From NCBI GenBank assembly GCA_963921195.1, contig OY992537.1, positions 98,476,736 to 98,540,735 of the forward strand: DNA of 64,000 nucleotides. The letters are read 5' to 3'. The notes under the pieces were generated by a model. It saw nothing but the letters and a program-made list of their open reading frames with translations. It did not search any database and was not told the origin of the DNA. The stretch comes from Pegoplata infirma (lineage: Eukaryota > Arthropoda > Insecta > Diptera > Anthomyiidae). Below are positions 53,476-63,924 of the stretch, in pieces. Both the position numbers and the translations under genes were made by a program. How positions within the stretch are numbered: the first letter of the stretch is position 1; each line of letters opens with the position of its first letter.

Positions 53476-53555
53476 TTGGAAAAAAAGTGTAAAAAAAATT
53501 TTTTTTTGACCTGTAAATTTTTTTTAATGTTTTTTTTATTTTGCTTGTGTTTCCA

Positions 53556-54050
53556 ACACTCAAAAAATTATGTTAGTAAAATCAACTGAAAATGTCAGTT
53601 AAAATTACTACTTTGTAAGTTGTTTTGGGGTCAACTACTTTTTCAGTTAAATCAACTTACAATGTTAGTTATTTTAACTGACAAAAAAAACTGACTTATG
53701 TAGTAAAAACTACAAACATTTATAGTCAAAACAACTAACATGTAGTAAAAATAAAATAATCAATACATCATTTTTTTCAAAAAAATTTTTCAGAAAAAAA
53801 TTTGTACACCAAATTTTTTCCAAGTTTTTTTTTTTTAAAAAAAAAAAAGTTGTGAAAAATATAAAAAAAAATGGAAAAAAACTTTAAAAATTTTTTAGAG
53901 ATAAAAAAAATAAAATTAACTACTTTTAATAACTGTTACTACATTACAGTATTTTTTTGTTAGTAGTTCAAAAAACGATTTAAAATAACCTACAGAAATA
54001 GTTGTTTGATATTTTTTACTTCGAAAAAAATAAATAAATTCATCTTTGTT
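53556..54050. mobile_element. CACTCAAAAAATTATG-type MITE (copy 2, 3' end eroded)
   Basis: The first 200 bases are almost identical to 52813-53010, including GTTGTTTTGGGGTCAACTAC. The start is 743 bp after that of copy 1. No clean right terminus; the likeness fades near 54010. Confidence 0.7.
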
Positions 54051-54229
54051 GGACTAGCAAAAACAGAAACACGTTTTTTTTTTTGCAAAAAAAGTAATGT
54101 AAAAGCTATTAAATCTACAAATTTATTAGTTTTTGCCTAAGGAGGTTTGTTTTTCATGATCATATTTCGTTTAGATAAATTTTACTGAGAATTTTTCAAT
54201 ATAAGAAATTCTTGCTACATAGAAAATAT

Positions 54230-54920
54230 TGGATGTTGAGACGTGAAGAAATGATTTTTTATAGGGAAAATGTCTTAGAATCTAAGACTTCTTTTTTACG
54301 AAAAATGTCTCAGAATATAAGACTTTTTTCGCATAGAAAAATTTTCAGATTCTAAGAACTTTTTTCCACAGAAAAAGTCTCAGATTCTGTGACCTTTGAC
54401 TATAGAAAAAGTCTCATATTTTAAAGCATTTTTGAGGAAGCATTCCTACAGAAAGGCCTGAAATTATTAGATTTGTTTTGTACTAAAAAAGTTTTAGATT
54501 CTGAGACCTTTTTTCTATAGAAAAATTATCAGATTCTTAGACCTTTTTCCAATAGAAAAAGTCTCAGATTCTCAGAAATTTTTCCTAAAGAAAAAGTCTC
54601 AGATTCTGAAACCTTTTACTGTAGAAAAAGTCTCAGATTCTAAGACTCTTCCTAAAAAAAGTCTCTGATTCTGAGATATTATTCCTATAGAAAAAGTCTA
54701 AAATTCTGAGGTTTTGAGTCCGTATTCCTATAGAAAAAATCTTACGTTCTGAGACATTTTTCCCATAGAAAATGTCTCCGATTCTTTGAACTTCTTCCAA
54801 TTGAGTAAGTTTTAACATCTGAGACTTTTTTTCAACAAAAAAGACTCAGATAAATAAGTCTCAAATTCAGATATTCTAAGACCGTTTTCCTATAAAAAAA
54901 GTCTCAGAGTCTTAGCCCTT
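54230..54920. repeat. Palindromic satellite array (locus 3)
   Basis: About 18 units with GTCTCAGATTCTGAGAC and TTTTCCTATAGAAAAA, the same two palindromic half-units as at 9195-10690. Here the predominant reading (AAAAAGTCTCAGATTCTGAG) is the reverse complement of the locus 1 form. Confidence 0.88.
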
Positions 54921-55432
54921 TTTCCTATCGATTTTCGCGATTTTCATCATGATGGTCCATACAACATAGATGTTTTTTGTCCACTATTCGTAGTGTCATT
55001 GACGCCTTTATGATCCACAAAATGGAAGTTTTTATCAGAGACCAATTTAGCGGTTAATTTCGCGAAAACTTAAAAAAATGAAGAAATCCGCGAATTTAAG
55101 GGCTTAAGATGAAAATCTTTAAACCAAATTTATATTATAAATATTGCTACAAGTTATATCTATGTTTTCCATTCCATAAAATTTAGAAAGCATTAGCTTT
55201 GGATTTTTTTTTTGTTAAAAAAGCAGCTGAAAATCAGCAAATCTTTAATGACATTTTACAAGAAAACTGTACCATACATCGAAAAACGGAGTACGCCATT
55301 CGATTCAGCATGTCCGAAATATATTGAAATGATGGTCGTACCTCTTGTTTTCTAAAATAGTGGTTAGTTTTGTCACGCAGTGTAATTAATTGAAAATTTT
55401 TTTTATTCAAACATTTTTTCGATTTTGATCAC
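54921..55432. other. Gene-free stretch
   Basis: Mixed-composition sequence with no coding frame, inverted ends or tandem pattern that I can defend. Confidence 0.4.
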
Positions 55433-56158
55433 ACTCAAAAAAAAACTACAAGAAAAGTTTGTAACTTTTTTTACCAATAATTTTGTAATTTACCAAAGTT
55501 TTTACCAATAAAATTGTAAATTAACAATTTTTTTGACATGATAAAATTTACAAGCAGGTTTCGTAACTTTAGTAGATTTTTTGCTAACTTCTATTTTACG
55601 AGAATTCCTAGTATAAATTATGAGTTTTTTTTTTGTAATTTTACAAGCTCTTTACCAATAAAATTTTAAATTTGCTACTTTTTTGCGCAATAAAACTTAT
55701 AAGGAGTTCTCCCAGGAAAATTTTTTGGAACAAATTCCTGGTTCAATAGATTCTTGAATATTTTCTACAGTAATCACAACAAAATTTTCTATGTAAAATT
55801 AATTTTCAAAAAAACTACTTGCTATAAAAAACGATTGCTTTCGGGACAATTTCAAACAAAAATCATTGATTCTGTAGAACCGGTTGCAGGGTAGTTTGAT
55901 GCGTTCTGGAACCGATTATTTGGAACAGAAAATTTGCTGGGCTCGTGAATTTACTAGATTTTTTTTCTAAAATTATCTTGGAAATTTGTAAAACTACAAA
56001 AAATATGTAAAATTACAACAAAAAAAATTGTAAAATTACAAAAAAATGTAAATTTCGATCAAAATTTTTTTATTGAAAAACAAGGAAAACTGTCAAATAT
56101 TGGTAAAATGGGATTAGGAGACTTTTTTAGTAATTCGACAAGGTTTTTTTTGTGTGTA
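55433..56158. mobile_element. ACACTC-type MITE of the TTGTAAAATTAC family (copy 2), with a nested insertion
   Basis: Starts ACACTCAAAAAAAAACTACA and ends AATTCGACAAGG, a T-run and GTGTGTA. Collinear with 43594-44152 except for an extra block of about 245 bp at 55698-55942. Confidence 0.8.
55698..55942 (+). mobile_element. About 240-bp TIR element (copy 2)
   Basis: Starts CCCAGGAAAATTTTTTGGAA, contains GATGCGTTCTGGAACCGATT and ends GGAACAGAAAATTTGCTGGG. Reverse complement of 29856-30096. The uninterrupted host sequence is visible in the sister MITE (AAGGAATTTTCGTGAATTT at about 43931-43949), so the insertion point lies between GGAGTTCT and CTCGTGAATT. Confidence 0.85.
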
Positions 56159-56894
56159 GTCAATCAAAATAATTATTGATTTTACGAGTCAATTGTAAGG
56201 TTATGACAAAATTATAAAAAAATTATCTTTTTTGCTTACCAATATTTTGCCACCAAAAAAAATAAGTAAAATCCGATTATTTTGTATATTTTTGAATTAA
56301 CTCTATTCAAATAAATTAAAGAGAAAAAAATCTGGTATGTTGAAAATTTGTAATTCGACAGTTAAAGAAAATAAGAAAAATTTTAATCAAAACACTGATT
56401 GACTCATTTAAATTTTGTTGATCAATAGATTTAATTAATTTAATTAATTTAAATTTAATTTTTAGTCAATAATTTTTTCAGTGTACTTAACGTTTTTATT
56501 ATCAATCGACTATTATTTAAAAAAAATAAATCGAAAGCTTTAAGTTAAGCTTGATAGCACCAGATTAAGCAAATAAAAGATGAGATATGAGAGTCCCGCT
56601 GGAAAATGAAATTATTTTTAGACATTTTTTGGAAAATTTTTAAAAAATATATTTAAGTCGATTTTTCCAATTTCAAACATTAAAATTTAAATTTTAAAAA
56701 TAGTCCAATAGTTTTTATTTAGTTATCAGCGAATTTTTTCAACAACCTTAACGATCAATGAAATTATTTAAGTGCCCTAAAAGAGATCCATATTTTTTGA
56801 CCTCCAATTCTTTTCACCACCAATTTTTTGTAGGCAAGGAAAAATTTAAATTAGTTTAATATATCATTACTACTTATACACTACGCACAATATG
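56159..56894. other. AT-rich stretch, no gene
   Basis: TTAATTAATTTAA-type repeats near 56430-56460; otherwise nothing recognised. Confidence 0.4.
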
Positions 56895-57045
56895 TGCGGT
56901 TGCCAACCACAGTATGGGGTATACTCACTTTATCATTCCCGTGTAACTCTTCGATACATTAATATGGGATCTTTTAAAATTTGTATACTATTGATACTTA
57001 ATCGATTCTAGGTATATCCTTCCATTCTTCAGTCTATATAAAGTA
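56895..57045 (-). mobile_element. mini-me/DINE-like core fragment
   Basis: CACAGTATGGGGTATACTCA then CTTTATCATTCCCGTGTAAC and ATCGATTCTAGGTATATCC match the minus-oriented core at 29388-29510. Terminal part only. Confidence 0.7.
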
Positions 57046-57049
57046 CGTT

Positions 57050-57806
57050 GCAGTCCAAGCCAAATTATATAATCCCTCAACATCTATTGTGACAGTCAAT
57101 GTTTCAATGTTTCTGAAAACAAGATCTGCCCTTAACTGCTGCACGTCTTTAAATGAGATGTCCAAGCAGTTTGACATACGACTCAGAGACATTCTATGCA
57201 ATTGCAAAGCCGATGCTCTTGCAAGGCTGGGAACTATCTTACAAGTTCCAAAAGAATTGGAATGTGTTGTTATGCCTCTAGAAACTTGCAAACAAAACCT
57301 ACGGCTTTTTTCCGCGACGGAGACAAATCAAAGATGGGCAAATGGATGGACGTGTGAGACAACACAACAGATTTGGTATTCTCTTAATCAGAAGCGCACT
57401 AGTGAGCTGATATCGCTTCCAAGAGAAGAGATTTCGACGGTAGTTGCTATAATTACCAGACGCTGTCTTATAGGGAAGCACGCAGAACGGTTGAATGTGC
57501 CGTCGAATGACTTTTGCCGGAGTTGCATGGATGAAGAGGAGTTGGAAACTATCGAACACTACATCTGACATTGCCCGGCACTTTCTAGTCGGAGACTTGC
57601 TTCAGTGGGATCTAGGGAGCTGCATGATCTTTCTGATTTGTTGGATGTCAAAATTCAATATCTAAGGAGTTTCATAAGAAGCTCAAATTGGTTTAACGAC
57701 AGGGACTAGTAGGGAAACCTATAACAGTCCCGTGGTATAACAATGGACCTCAGAGTCTACGTGTGTTGACGTTAAACGTCAGCAGCCACTTACAACCTAA
57801 CCTATA
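57050..57806 (+). pseudogene. Type-A LINE 3' unit, best preserved RNase H-CCHC copy, with (AACCT)n tail
   Basis: The open frame at 57089-57568 (159 codons) covers RNase H from SALNCCTSLNEMSKQFDIRL to CNCKADALARLGT (the W-V-P-G-H block is deleted), then ELECVVMPLETCKQ, WANGWTCETTQQIW, TSELISLPREE and TRRCLIGKHAERLNV. The knuckle FCRSCMDEEELETIEHYI follows with both Cys intact and the His present; a TGA falls before the last Cys. The 3' UTR has GTTGACGTTAAACGTCAGCA (a TTGACGTTAAACGTCA palindrome) and ends ACAACCTAACCTA at 57793-57805. The unit begins at AACATCTATTGTGACAGTCA, the same codons where the tandem copies at 15.9 and 16.5 kb begin. Confidence 0.88.
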
Positions 57807-58023
57807 ATCACTAAAAGGCTGTAGGCAAAATCGCCCAAAAATTTTTATGAAAAATCGCCCAAATGCAAAATCGCCCAAAAAATATGAAAAATTACCCAAA
57901 AAGAAAAATACGAAACTTCGCCCAAAATTAACGAAAAAAAGCACAAAAAAGAAATGAAAAATGGCCTAAAATAAAATAAAAAAAGGTTTTTTATAACACA
58001 TTTTTTCCAAAACACATAATACA

Positions 58024-58117
58024 CAGAAAAGCTTTCTTTTGCGGAGAGGGTGGGTCTAATGCATGGAGTTTGTAATCCTTAAGCCCGGCCGAAGGCCGGC
58101 TACGCAGAAGAACTTTA
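58024..58117 (-). repeat. Single unit of the 133-bp repeat
   Basis: ATGGAGTTTGTAATCCTTAA, GCCCGGCCGAAGGCCGGC and TACGCAGAAGAACTTT are the reverse complement of the unit amplified at 59820-60690. Confidence 0.8.
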
Positions 58118-58187
58118 AGATAAAAACAAAAACTTTTAAAATAAGACCATAGGTTACGTGCTTATTATTTATAGATCGTTGTTTTGA

Positions 58188-58240
58188 GAATACGACCAAC
58201 AAATTTTAACAAAAAATCGCGTGATTTTTTGTAAAAATTT
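58188..58240. repeat. Long hairpin
   Basis: ACCAACAAATTTTAACAAAA and TTTTGTAAAAATTTGTTGGT pair around a central AATCGCGTGATT. Imperfect stem of about 25 bp. Confidence 0.75.
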
Positions 58241-58317
58241 GTTGGTAAAATTTTTCGCCTGCGGCGCTTTGATCGGAGTTGCATGCTGTTTTTAATTTTA
58301 TTACATTTGATTAATAT

Positions 58318-58395
58318 ATAGCTTTTGATAAGTATATAGCTTGGTAATCTGCATATAAGAGCAGGAGTTTTGGGTTCCATTCCCACCAGAGCCTT
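58318..58395 (+). ncRNA. tRNA-like (SINE- or pseudo-tRNA-type) sequence
   Basis: TATAGCTTGGTAATCTGC resembles a box A, and GGGTTCCATTCCCACC resembles a T arm with box B (two changes from GGTTCGAATCC). The distance between them suits a tRNA. No complete acceptor stem was found, so I regard it as a tRNA-derived fragment captured inside the Mutator-like element. Confidence 0.4.
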
Positions 58396-59164
58396 TGTAT
58401 GTTAGCAACAACGGAACGGTTTTGCTTCAGCTTATTATTGGTTAGTTAAATATATAATTTATAAAAAAAAAACACGATATGCGTTTACTGTTTCTAAAAA
58501 TAATAATATACTGATTTATTGTGACATACATATTTCAATTTTGACTTTTTAAGATTTTGACAAAAAATAAAACCAAAATAAAATTGGGCAATTTTTCATA
58601 AATAATTTTTGGGTAATTTTTCGTAATGAAAAATCACCCAATTTTTAATTTAGAAATTTTGCCCAAAAACTATGAAAATTTGCCCAAAAATGTTGGGTAA
58701 CATTTCATATGAAATATGACCCAAATTTGTATGAAAAATTTTTGGGCGAATTTTCGTTTTCTAATTTGGTCCATTTTTCTTTGGGCGATTTTGCCTACAG
58801 CCTCACTAAAAGTTTACTAGAATTCTATAAATTGCAAGGAGCGAAACTTTGGGCGCATGTGTATTTTTTGTTCATCTGTAAAAATCTAATGAAACTTTGG
58901 GCATCGAATAAGAGCCACATCAAGTGGCGGGTTACCAGTCTGGGGCCATAGGATATACCTCATACAATACTGGTACAAGGTCAGGTAATTGAGGCAACTA
59001 GAAAAGAGTGTATCTGTTCTATACAACACCAGCAACAAAAAAAAAATACCTTATTTAGCAAAACCGATGTAGGCACAGTTTGAAATCGCTTAACCCTTCC
59101 GAAAAGCTGTTCCGTAATTCATTTTATGAAATCAATTAATAAACCTAATGTTAAGACTTACCTT

Positions 59165-61139
59165 GGAACTTGTTAAGATGGCGGCCTTGACCCTAAATTT
59201 GATAAAATTTTGTGGGTTGGTAGAGGGGTCAAAAATACATCGAGTGGTACCAATTTCAAGGAGCGGTCACGCCCCCTTTCGGAGGGGCGGGGCTTCAAAG
59301 TTAAAAATTCTTTTGTAAATATCTTAAAAACTACTTGTCCTATTTGGACGAGATTAGTTGCATTCGAAAGCTTATACAAATACCTTTCAATAATGTCGAA
59401 GGTGTGACTCAGTTTAGTTAACCCCTTAAGTGCCAAAACCCGCTTTAAAAGTTTTTTGTCATGACTTTTTTTTAAAAATGGTTGATATCTCAAAACTGCA
59501 CGTATATAAGTACAAATTTAGACCAAACAGATTGGTAGCCAAGATATTAAGCTTTAATTTGAGCCAACCACTGGCGTTGTAGCTCTAAAATTAACCGAGA
59601 TATTAAAGGTCAAAGTTAGATTTTTTTTTTTTTGTTATGTTAAGAATTGATTTTACACTACTCTATTCTACTGGCATTGCTTCAATTTTTTTCTGCTGAA
59701 AACGGTTTTTTTTTGTTTTAATCTGACAATATACTGTAATAGCATAAATAAATTTCTTAAAACATGTTTTAAAACTTAAGTGAGAATAGACCTTAACCTT
59801 AGCGTACAAACTTAATAGGTTAAGCCCAAACGGCTTCGCTAAATAAAGTTTTTCTGCGTAGCGGCCTTCGGCCGGGCTTAGGGATTACAAACTCCATAGA
59901 TCCCTTTAGCGGCTTCGCTAAAGAAAGCTTTTCTGCGTACAAACTTTATAGGTTCAGCTCAAACGGCTTCGCTAAATAAAGCTTTTCTGCGTAGCGGCCT
60001 TCGGCCGGGCTTAGGAATTACAAACTCCATAGATTCCTTTAGCGGCTTCGCAAAAGAAACCTTTTCTGCGTACAAACTCCATAGGTTCAGCCCAAACGGC
60101 TTCGCTAAATAAAGCTTTTCTGCATAGTGGCCTTCGGCCGGGCTTAGGGATTACAAACTCCATAGATTCCTTTAGCGGCTTCGCTAAAGAAAGCTTTTCT
60201 GCGTACAAACTCCATAGGTTCAGCCCAAACGGCTTCGCTAAATAATGCTTTTCTGCATAGCGGCCTTCGGCCGGTATTAGGGATTACAAACTCCGTAGAT
60301 TCCTTTAGCGGCTTCGCTAAAGAAAGCTTTTCTGCGTACAAACTCTATAGGTTCAGCCCAAACGGCTTCGCTAAATAAAGTTTTTTTACGTAGCGGCCTT
60401 CGGCCGGACTTAGGGATTACAAACTCCATAGATTCCTTTAGCGGCTTCGCTAAAGAAAGCTTTTCTGCGTACAAACTCCATAGCTTCAGCCCAAATGGCT
60501 TCGCTAAATAAAGTTTTTCTGCGTAGCGGCCTTCGGCCGGGCTTAGGGATTACAAACTTCAGCCCAAACGGCTTCGCTAAATAAAGCTTTTCTGCGTACG
60601 GCCTTCGGCCGGGCTTAGAGATTACAAACTCCATAGATTCCTTTAGCGGCTTCGCTAAAGAAAGCTTTTCTGCTGGTTCAGCCCAAAAATTAGCACCAAA
60701 AATTTAACCCTTTATATCTCTGGTGTTAGAAGAGTTAGAGATTCGAATAAAAGACAAAATGAAAGCTTAGGAACTTGGCTACACACCTATGTGTTCCTTG
60801 TATGACCTTATATACGTAACATTTGTGAGATATTTAAAAATTAAAAAAAAAAAAATTAAAATCGCGTTTTGGTGCTTAACGGGATAATGAAATTTTTTTA
60901 TGTAAAGGAATGTTCGAAAGGAATTTCATCAAGCTTTCGAATGATACCAATTTCATTCAAATCGAATAAGTACTTTTTAAGATATTTAAGAAAAAAGTTT
61001 TAACTTTGAAGGCCCGCCCACTCGAAAGAGGGCGTGACCGCTCCTTGAAATTGGTGCCACTCGATGTATCTTTGACCCCTCTACCAAACCACAAAATTTT
61101 ATCAAATTAGGATCCAAGGCCCTAATCTTAACATATGCC
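59165..61139. mobile_element. Long-TIR element with 8-bp duplication, carrying the 133-bp satellite
   Basis: CTTACCTT at 59157-59164 and 61140-61147 flanks a 1975-bp element starting GGAACTTGTTAAGAT and ending ATCTTAACATATGCC. The arms (about 59165-59620 and 60690-61139) are inverted copies of about 450 bp, sharing ATTTGATAAAATTTTGTGG, CAAGGAGCGGTCACGCCC, TTAAGTGCCAAAAC and GTAGCCAAG. The tandem array occupies the centre. No transposase frame; the minus frame 59173-59493 lies in the arm and has no known domain. Confidence 0.85.
59820..60690. repeat. 133-bp tandem repeat (about 6.5 units)
   Basis: Each unit has two related halves. One is GGCTTCGCTAAATAAAGCTT...CGGCCTTCGGCCGGGCTTA, the other GGCTTCGCTAAAGAAAGCTT...TACAAACTCCATAG, so the unit itself arose by duplication. 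The hairpin CGGCCTTCGGCCG recurs near 59862, 59997, 60130, 60263, 60396, 60528 and 60601; the last interval is a short unit. The repeating 65-codon minus frames (60011, 60144, 60277, 60410, each 133 bp apart) are a by-product and not a protein family: 133 is not divisible by three, so the frame shifts every unit. Confidence 0.93.
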
Positions 61140-61925
61140 CTTACCTTTTATAAAATATAATCTGGAATCCGCAATCCAATACAAATTATTGTGATGAGTT
61201 AAACGACGCTCATTAATACCTTTTGTAACACTTTATGGCTAAAGTGAACTTTACGGGGCACACTGGACCTAGAGAGACCAAGGAGCACCAGCCCCAATAA
61301 ATTTGAATTTCAGTTTTTTTCTTTCTTTTTTTTTTTAATTTGTGTGTGCTCCGTAAACTGCACTTTTGCCCACTTTATTTTATAAAACACTAAAACACTT
61401 TTGCCCACTTTATTATATAAAACACTGAAACAACGTTATATTTAAATTATATTTATCAAAGTTAATAAATCCATTGATTTTTTATTAATATTTAACACTT
61501 TTATCAAGAAATACAAAATTTTCACTACTAAAATTTTTTTCTAGACATAACGGTTTAAGCACAGAGTTGCAACTGGCGTCAAGAAGTAATTTGTTTGGTG
61601 ATGCCAGATTTAACTTATAAAAAAATGACGTAGAAGTGTTTCTTTACAATGCAGCAGCAAGCAGAAAAGTCAAAGCAGCAGCAAAATCAAATAAAAAAGA
61701 AATCGAAAAAAAGAAAGAAAAAAATATTTTGCCCAGCGCTTGGGACGAATCAGGTTAACCAATATTTTCTGTAAAATTGCACTTTACGGACACAAACATT
61801 TTGGCGGGGAAAAAATTTGACCGCCTCTGGAATTAAAAAATAAACGAAATTAAAATTAAAAGGGGCTGGGCCCGAGGGCCCCCTGGAGCCAAAAAAACAC
61901 CCCACCCACCTACAGGTTTGTGTTG
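61140..61925. other. Non-coding stretch with a short duplicated block
   Basis: CTTTTGCCCACTTTATT followed by TATAAAACACT occurs twice, 35 bp apart (about 61363 and 61398). AGTGAACTTTACGGGGCACA near 61239 and GCACTTTACGGACACAAAC near 61779 suggest a further decayed element. The 40-codon ATG frame at about 61650-61770 is K/Q-rich and unsupported. Confidence 0.4.
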
Positions 61926-62075
61926 GTACTAGGGCTGTCAAACGGGATCGGTTTTTTGAAATCCCGGGATTCGGGATTTGAAAATCAAAATCCCGGGATC
62001 CCAGGATTTTTCGGGATCAAGGGATTTTTCGGGATCCCGGGATTTTTCGGGATTTTGCGGAATTAAATTGCTTTG
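61926..62075 (+). repeat. GGGATTTTTC short tandem repeat
   Basis: AGGGCTGTCAAACGGGATCG is followed by repeated ATCCCGGGAT and GGGATTTTTC boxes. The start resembles the end of a hAT-type element, but I found no partner end or duplication. Confidence 0.6.
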
Positions 62076-62132
62076 TTATAAAAGAAAAAAAATAGTAGAC
62101 TCTTTATGTTTCAATTTTATTGCGCATATTAA

Positions 62133-62213
62133 GGGGGCTACTGTGGGTTAGTTGGAAGCGTGCTAGCCTATTAAGCAGGGAGTCGTGGGTTTGATTCCCA
62201 CGAAAACCCTTGG
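62133..62213 (+). ncRNA. tRNA-like gene or tRNA-derived repeat head
   Basis: GTGGGTTAGTTGGAAGCGTG (62143-62162) fits a tRNA box A and D arm. GTGGGTTTGATTCCCAC (62185-62201) is a perfect 5-bp T stem with a seven-base loop and box B GGTTTGATTCC. GGGGGCT at the start does not pair fully with the expected 3' acceptor strand (AAAACCC), and the anticodon stem is weak. A T-run follows at 62231-62252 and could end pol III transcription. I favour a decayed tRNA or a tRNA-headed SINE over a working tRNA. Confidence 0.5.
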
Positions 62214-62819
62214 GTCGATTTCGCTACAACAAAATTATTTTTTTTTTTTTTTTTTTAGTATTTTATTTATTTCATTTTCTATAACCTAGCCCATTGGCCA
62301 TAATCGGTTACTAATTTCTACTTACAAAAATTTCTACTTAAAAAAGTTATTAATATAAAAATAAAAATATGAACACAGAAGAACTTATATGTATATATAA
62401 ATATAAATAATAGGCATAAACCAATTATTAAAAAATAAAAAATAAAGTAAAGAGAAGCAAAAATAGCAATTAACCGATCCCAAGGTAGTTTAAATGTTAA
62501 AATATAAAAAAAATATGTAAAAGCTTTAATTTGTAACCAATCTAGATAAAAAAAAAAAAATATATATATATATTCATCATGTTATAAAACATCATTATGC
62601 GACATTACATCAAATAGTTTTTTCCTGAATGTATCAACGGAAAAATCAAACGTTTTTAATGTTTCCGGTAATTTATTGAATACACGGTAATTTATTAAAA
62701 AAAATATTTCTAATTACTCTGATTGTTATTTAAGGGCAATTAAAAAATTAAGTATACGCCACTTATGCAGTTTTTAAGTAATTATTATTATTAAATATTT
62801 GGCTATGAACTAAAAAAGC
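62214..62819. other. AT-rich stretch, no gene
   Basis: Includes a T-run, a (TA)n run near 62560-62572, and the block AAGTATACGCCACTTATGCA (62751-62770), which is shared with 43263 onward. Confidence 0.45.
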
Positions 62820-62827
62820 CTTGAGGG

Positions 62828-63924
62828 CAGAGATGCCAACTATTTGAGAGCAAAACGCGCACAAAAATTTTATAAACGGGTAAAAACGCGTAAATTTGCT
62901 TGAAAAAAAGGGTAAAAAAGCACTGGACTGATTTTGTAAATAGATAAACAAAGTAAAAAAAATATTTTTATTCAAACAAAATTTTTGATAAGTTTGTTGG
63001 TTAAAATTTTGAGCAACCGATATAAATCGTTGTACAATTTTACATGGTCTGCATTTTCAGCTTCAAAAGCCAAATTTAGTCTTTGAACTTCATCCAGAAC
63101 AGAATTCTAATATTAAACCAAGGCCTCTGTTCTGTCTTTCACAACTTTTCAATTCCCATGAAAATTTCCGAATCACATGAAATCAAGTTTAGTGTTTTGT
63201 TGATCACGGTTTCATTCGAAGTTGAAATCGAATAATTAAAATTTAAAAATTTTTATTGAAAAAAGTGCATTCGTTTTACTTTCACCAAATTTTATTTATG
63301 TGAAACAAAACGATAAAGAAATTCGGATGTGAAATCTAGAACACCAAAAAAATTCGGAAATTTTAATTTTTACATTTTTTATGTGAATTACTTTTTTTGG
63401 AACAGCGGCCCAAAATAAAAAAAAACCTTCAATGAATGGTGTTTTTTAGAGGTTGGTTTAGTTCCTCAAGGGAAAACATTTTCCCTTAGTCCGATTTGCC
63501 CATTTTTCCGAACTTAATACGACCAATGGTCATTGAACATTATAAAATATTCGTTTCATATTTCAGGCGTCTAGCTCTTAGTTTGAACTGCATACTGCTT
63601 TCCACAGACAGACAGACAGACAGACAGACGGGCATTCAAGAAATGTCATTTAATTGATCGTAAAACAATAAAATATATACTTTGTGGGGTCTCTGACTAA
63701 TATTTCGATGCGTTACACTCGAAATAACAAAGTAAGTATACCGCCAAACTTTGTTTGGAGGCTATAAAAATTAATTTTAAAAAGCACTAAAAGCACCAAC
63801 TGAAAATTTAAAAAGCACCAAGTTAGTGCTTTTTTCTAATTTGGCACTAGGCCAAAAATTTTCGCGTTTTGATACATCAAAAAGCACTAGATCTAGCGCG
63901 AAAAGCACTAAGTTGGCATCCCTG
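62828..63924. mobile_element. hAT-like non-autonomous element with 8-bp target-site duplication and a nested mini-me/DINE-like copy
   Basis: CTTGAGGG at 62820-62827 and 63925-63932 flanks a 1097-bp element with ends CAGAGATGCCAAC and GTTGGCATCCCTG (one mismatch). AAAAGCACTA and AAAACGCG boxes repeat near the ends. CAGGGATGCCAAC-type ends plus an 8-bp duplication are typical of hAT elements. No transposase. Confidence 0.87.
63400..63770 (+). mobile_element. mini-me/DINE-like element, 3' part, nested in the hAT-like element
   Basis: Carries TTTTAGAGGTTGGTTTAGTT, the block AGTCCGATTTGCCCATTTTT, a (CAGA)n run at 63606-63632, TTTGTGGGGTCTCTGACTAA and the core ATATTTCGATGCGTTACAC, ending GGCTATAAAAATTAA. 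Parallels 29388-29700 read on the minus strand. Confidence 0.75.

Larger units (their letters stand above)
57817..58802. mobile_element. Mutator-like TIR element with 9-bp target-site duplication
   Basis: TCACTAAAA at 57808-57816 and 58803-58811 flanks a 986-bp element whose ends are GGCTGTAGGCAAAATCGCCC and GGGCGATTTTGCCTACAGCC, exact reverse complements. Subterminal AAATCGCCCAAA/TTTGGGCGA boxes repeat several times at each end. A 9-bp duplication suits the Mutator superfamily. It landed 11 bp after the tail of the type-A LINE. It carries one unit of the 133-bp repeat (58024-58117), a hairpin (58188-58240) and a tRNA-like segment. Confidence 0.85.

Noticed and set aside
60011..60634. Four repeating 65-74 codon frames (AEKLSLAKPLKES..., GRRPL) that look like a repeat-protein family
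   Set aside because: They are spaced exactly by the 133-bp DNA repeat. The period is not a multiple of three and the translation is simply the satellite read in one frame; there is no ATG context or neighbouring gene structure.
61650..61770. 40-codon K/Q-rich frame starting ATGCAGCAGCAAGC
   Set aside because: Low-complexity CAG/AAA composition, no homology that I recognise, no supporting signals.
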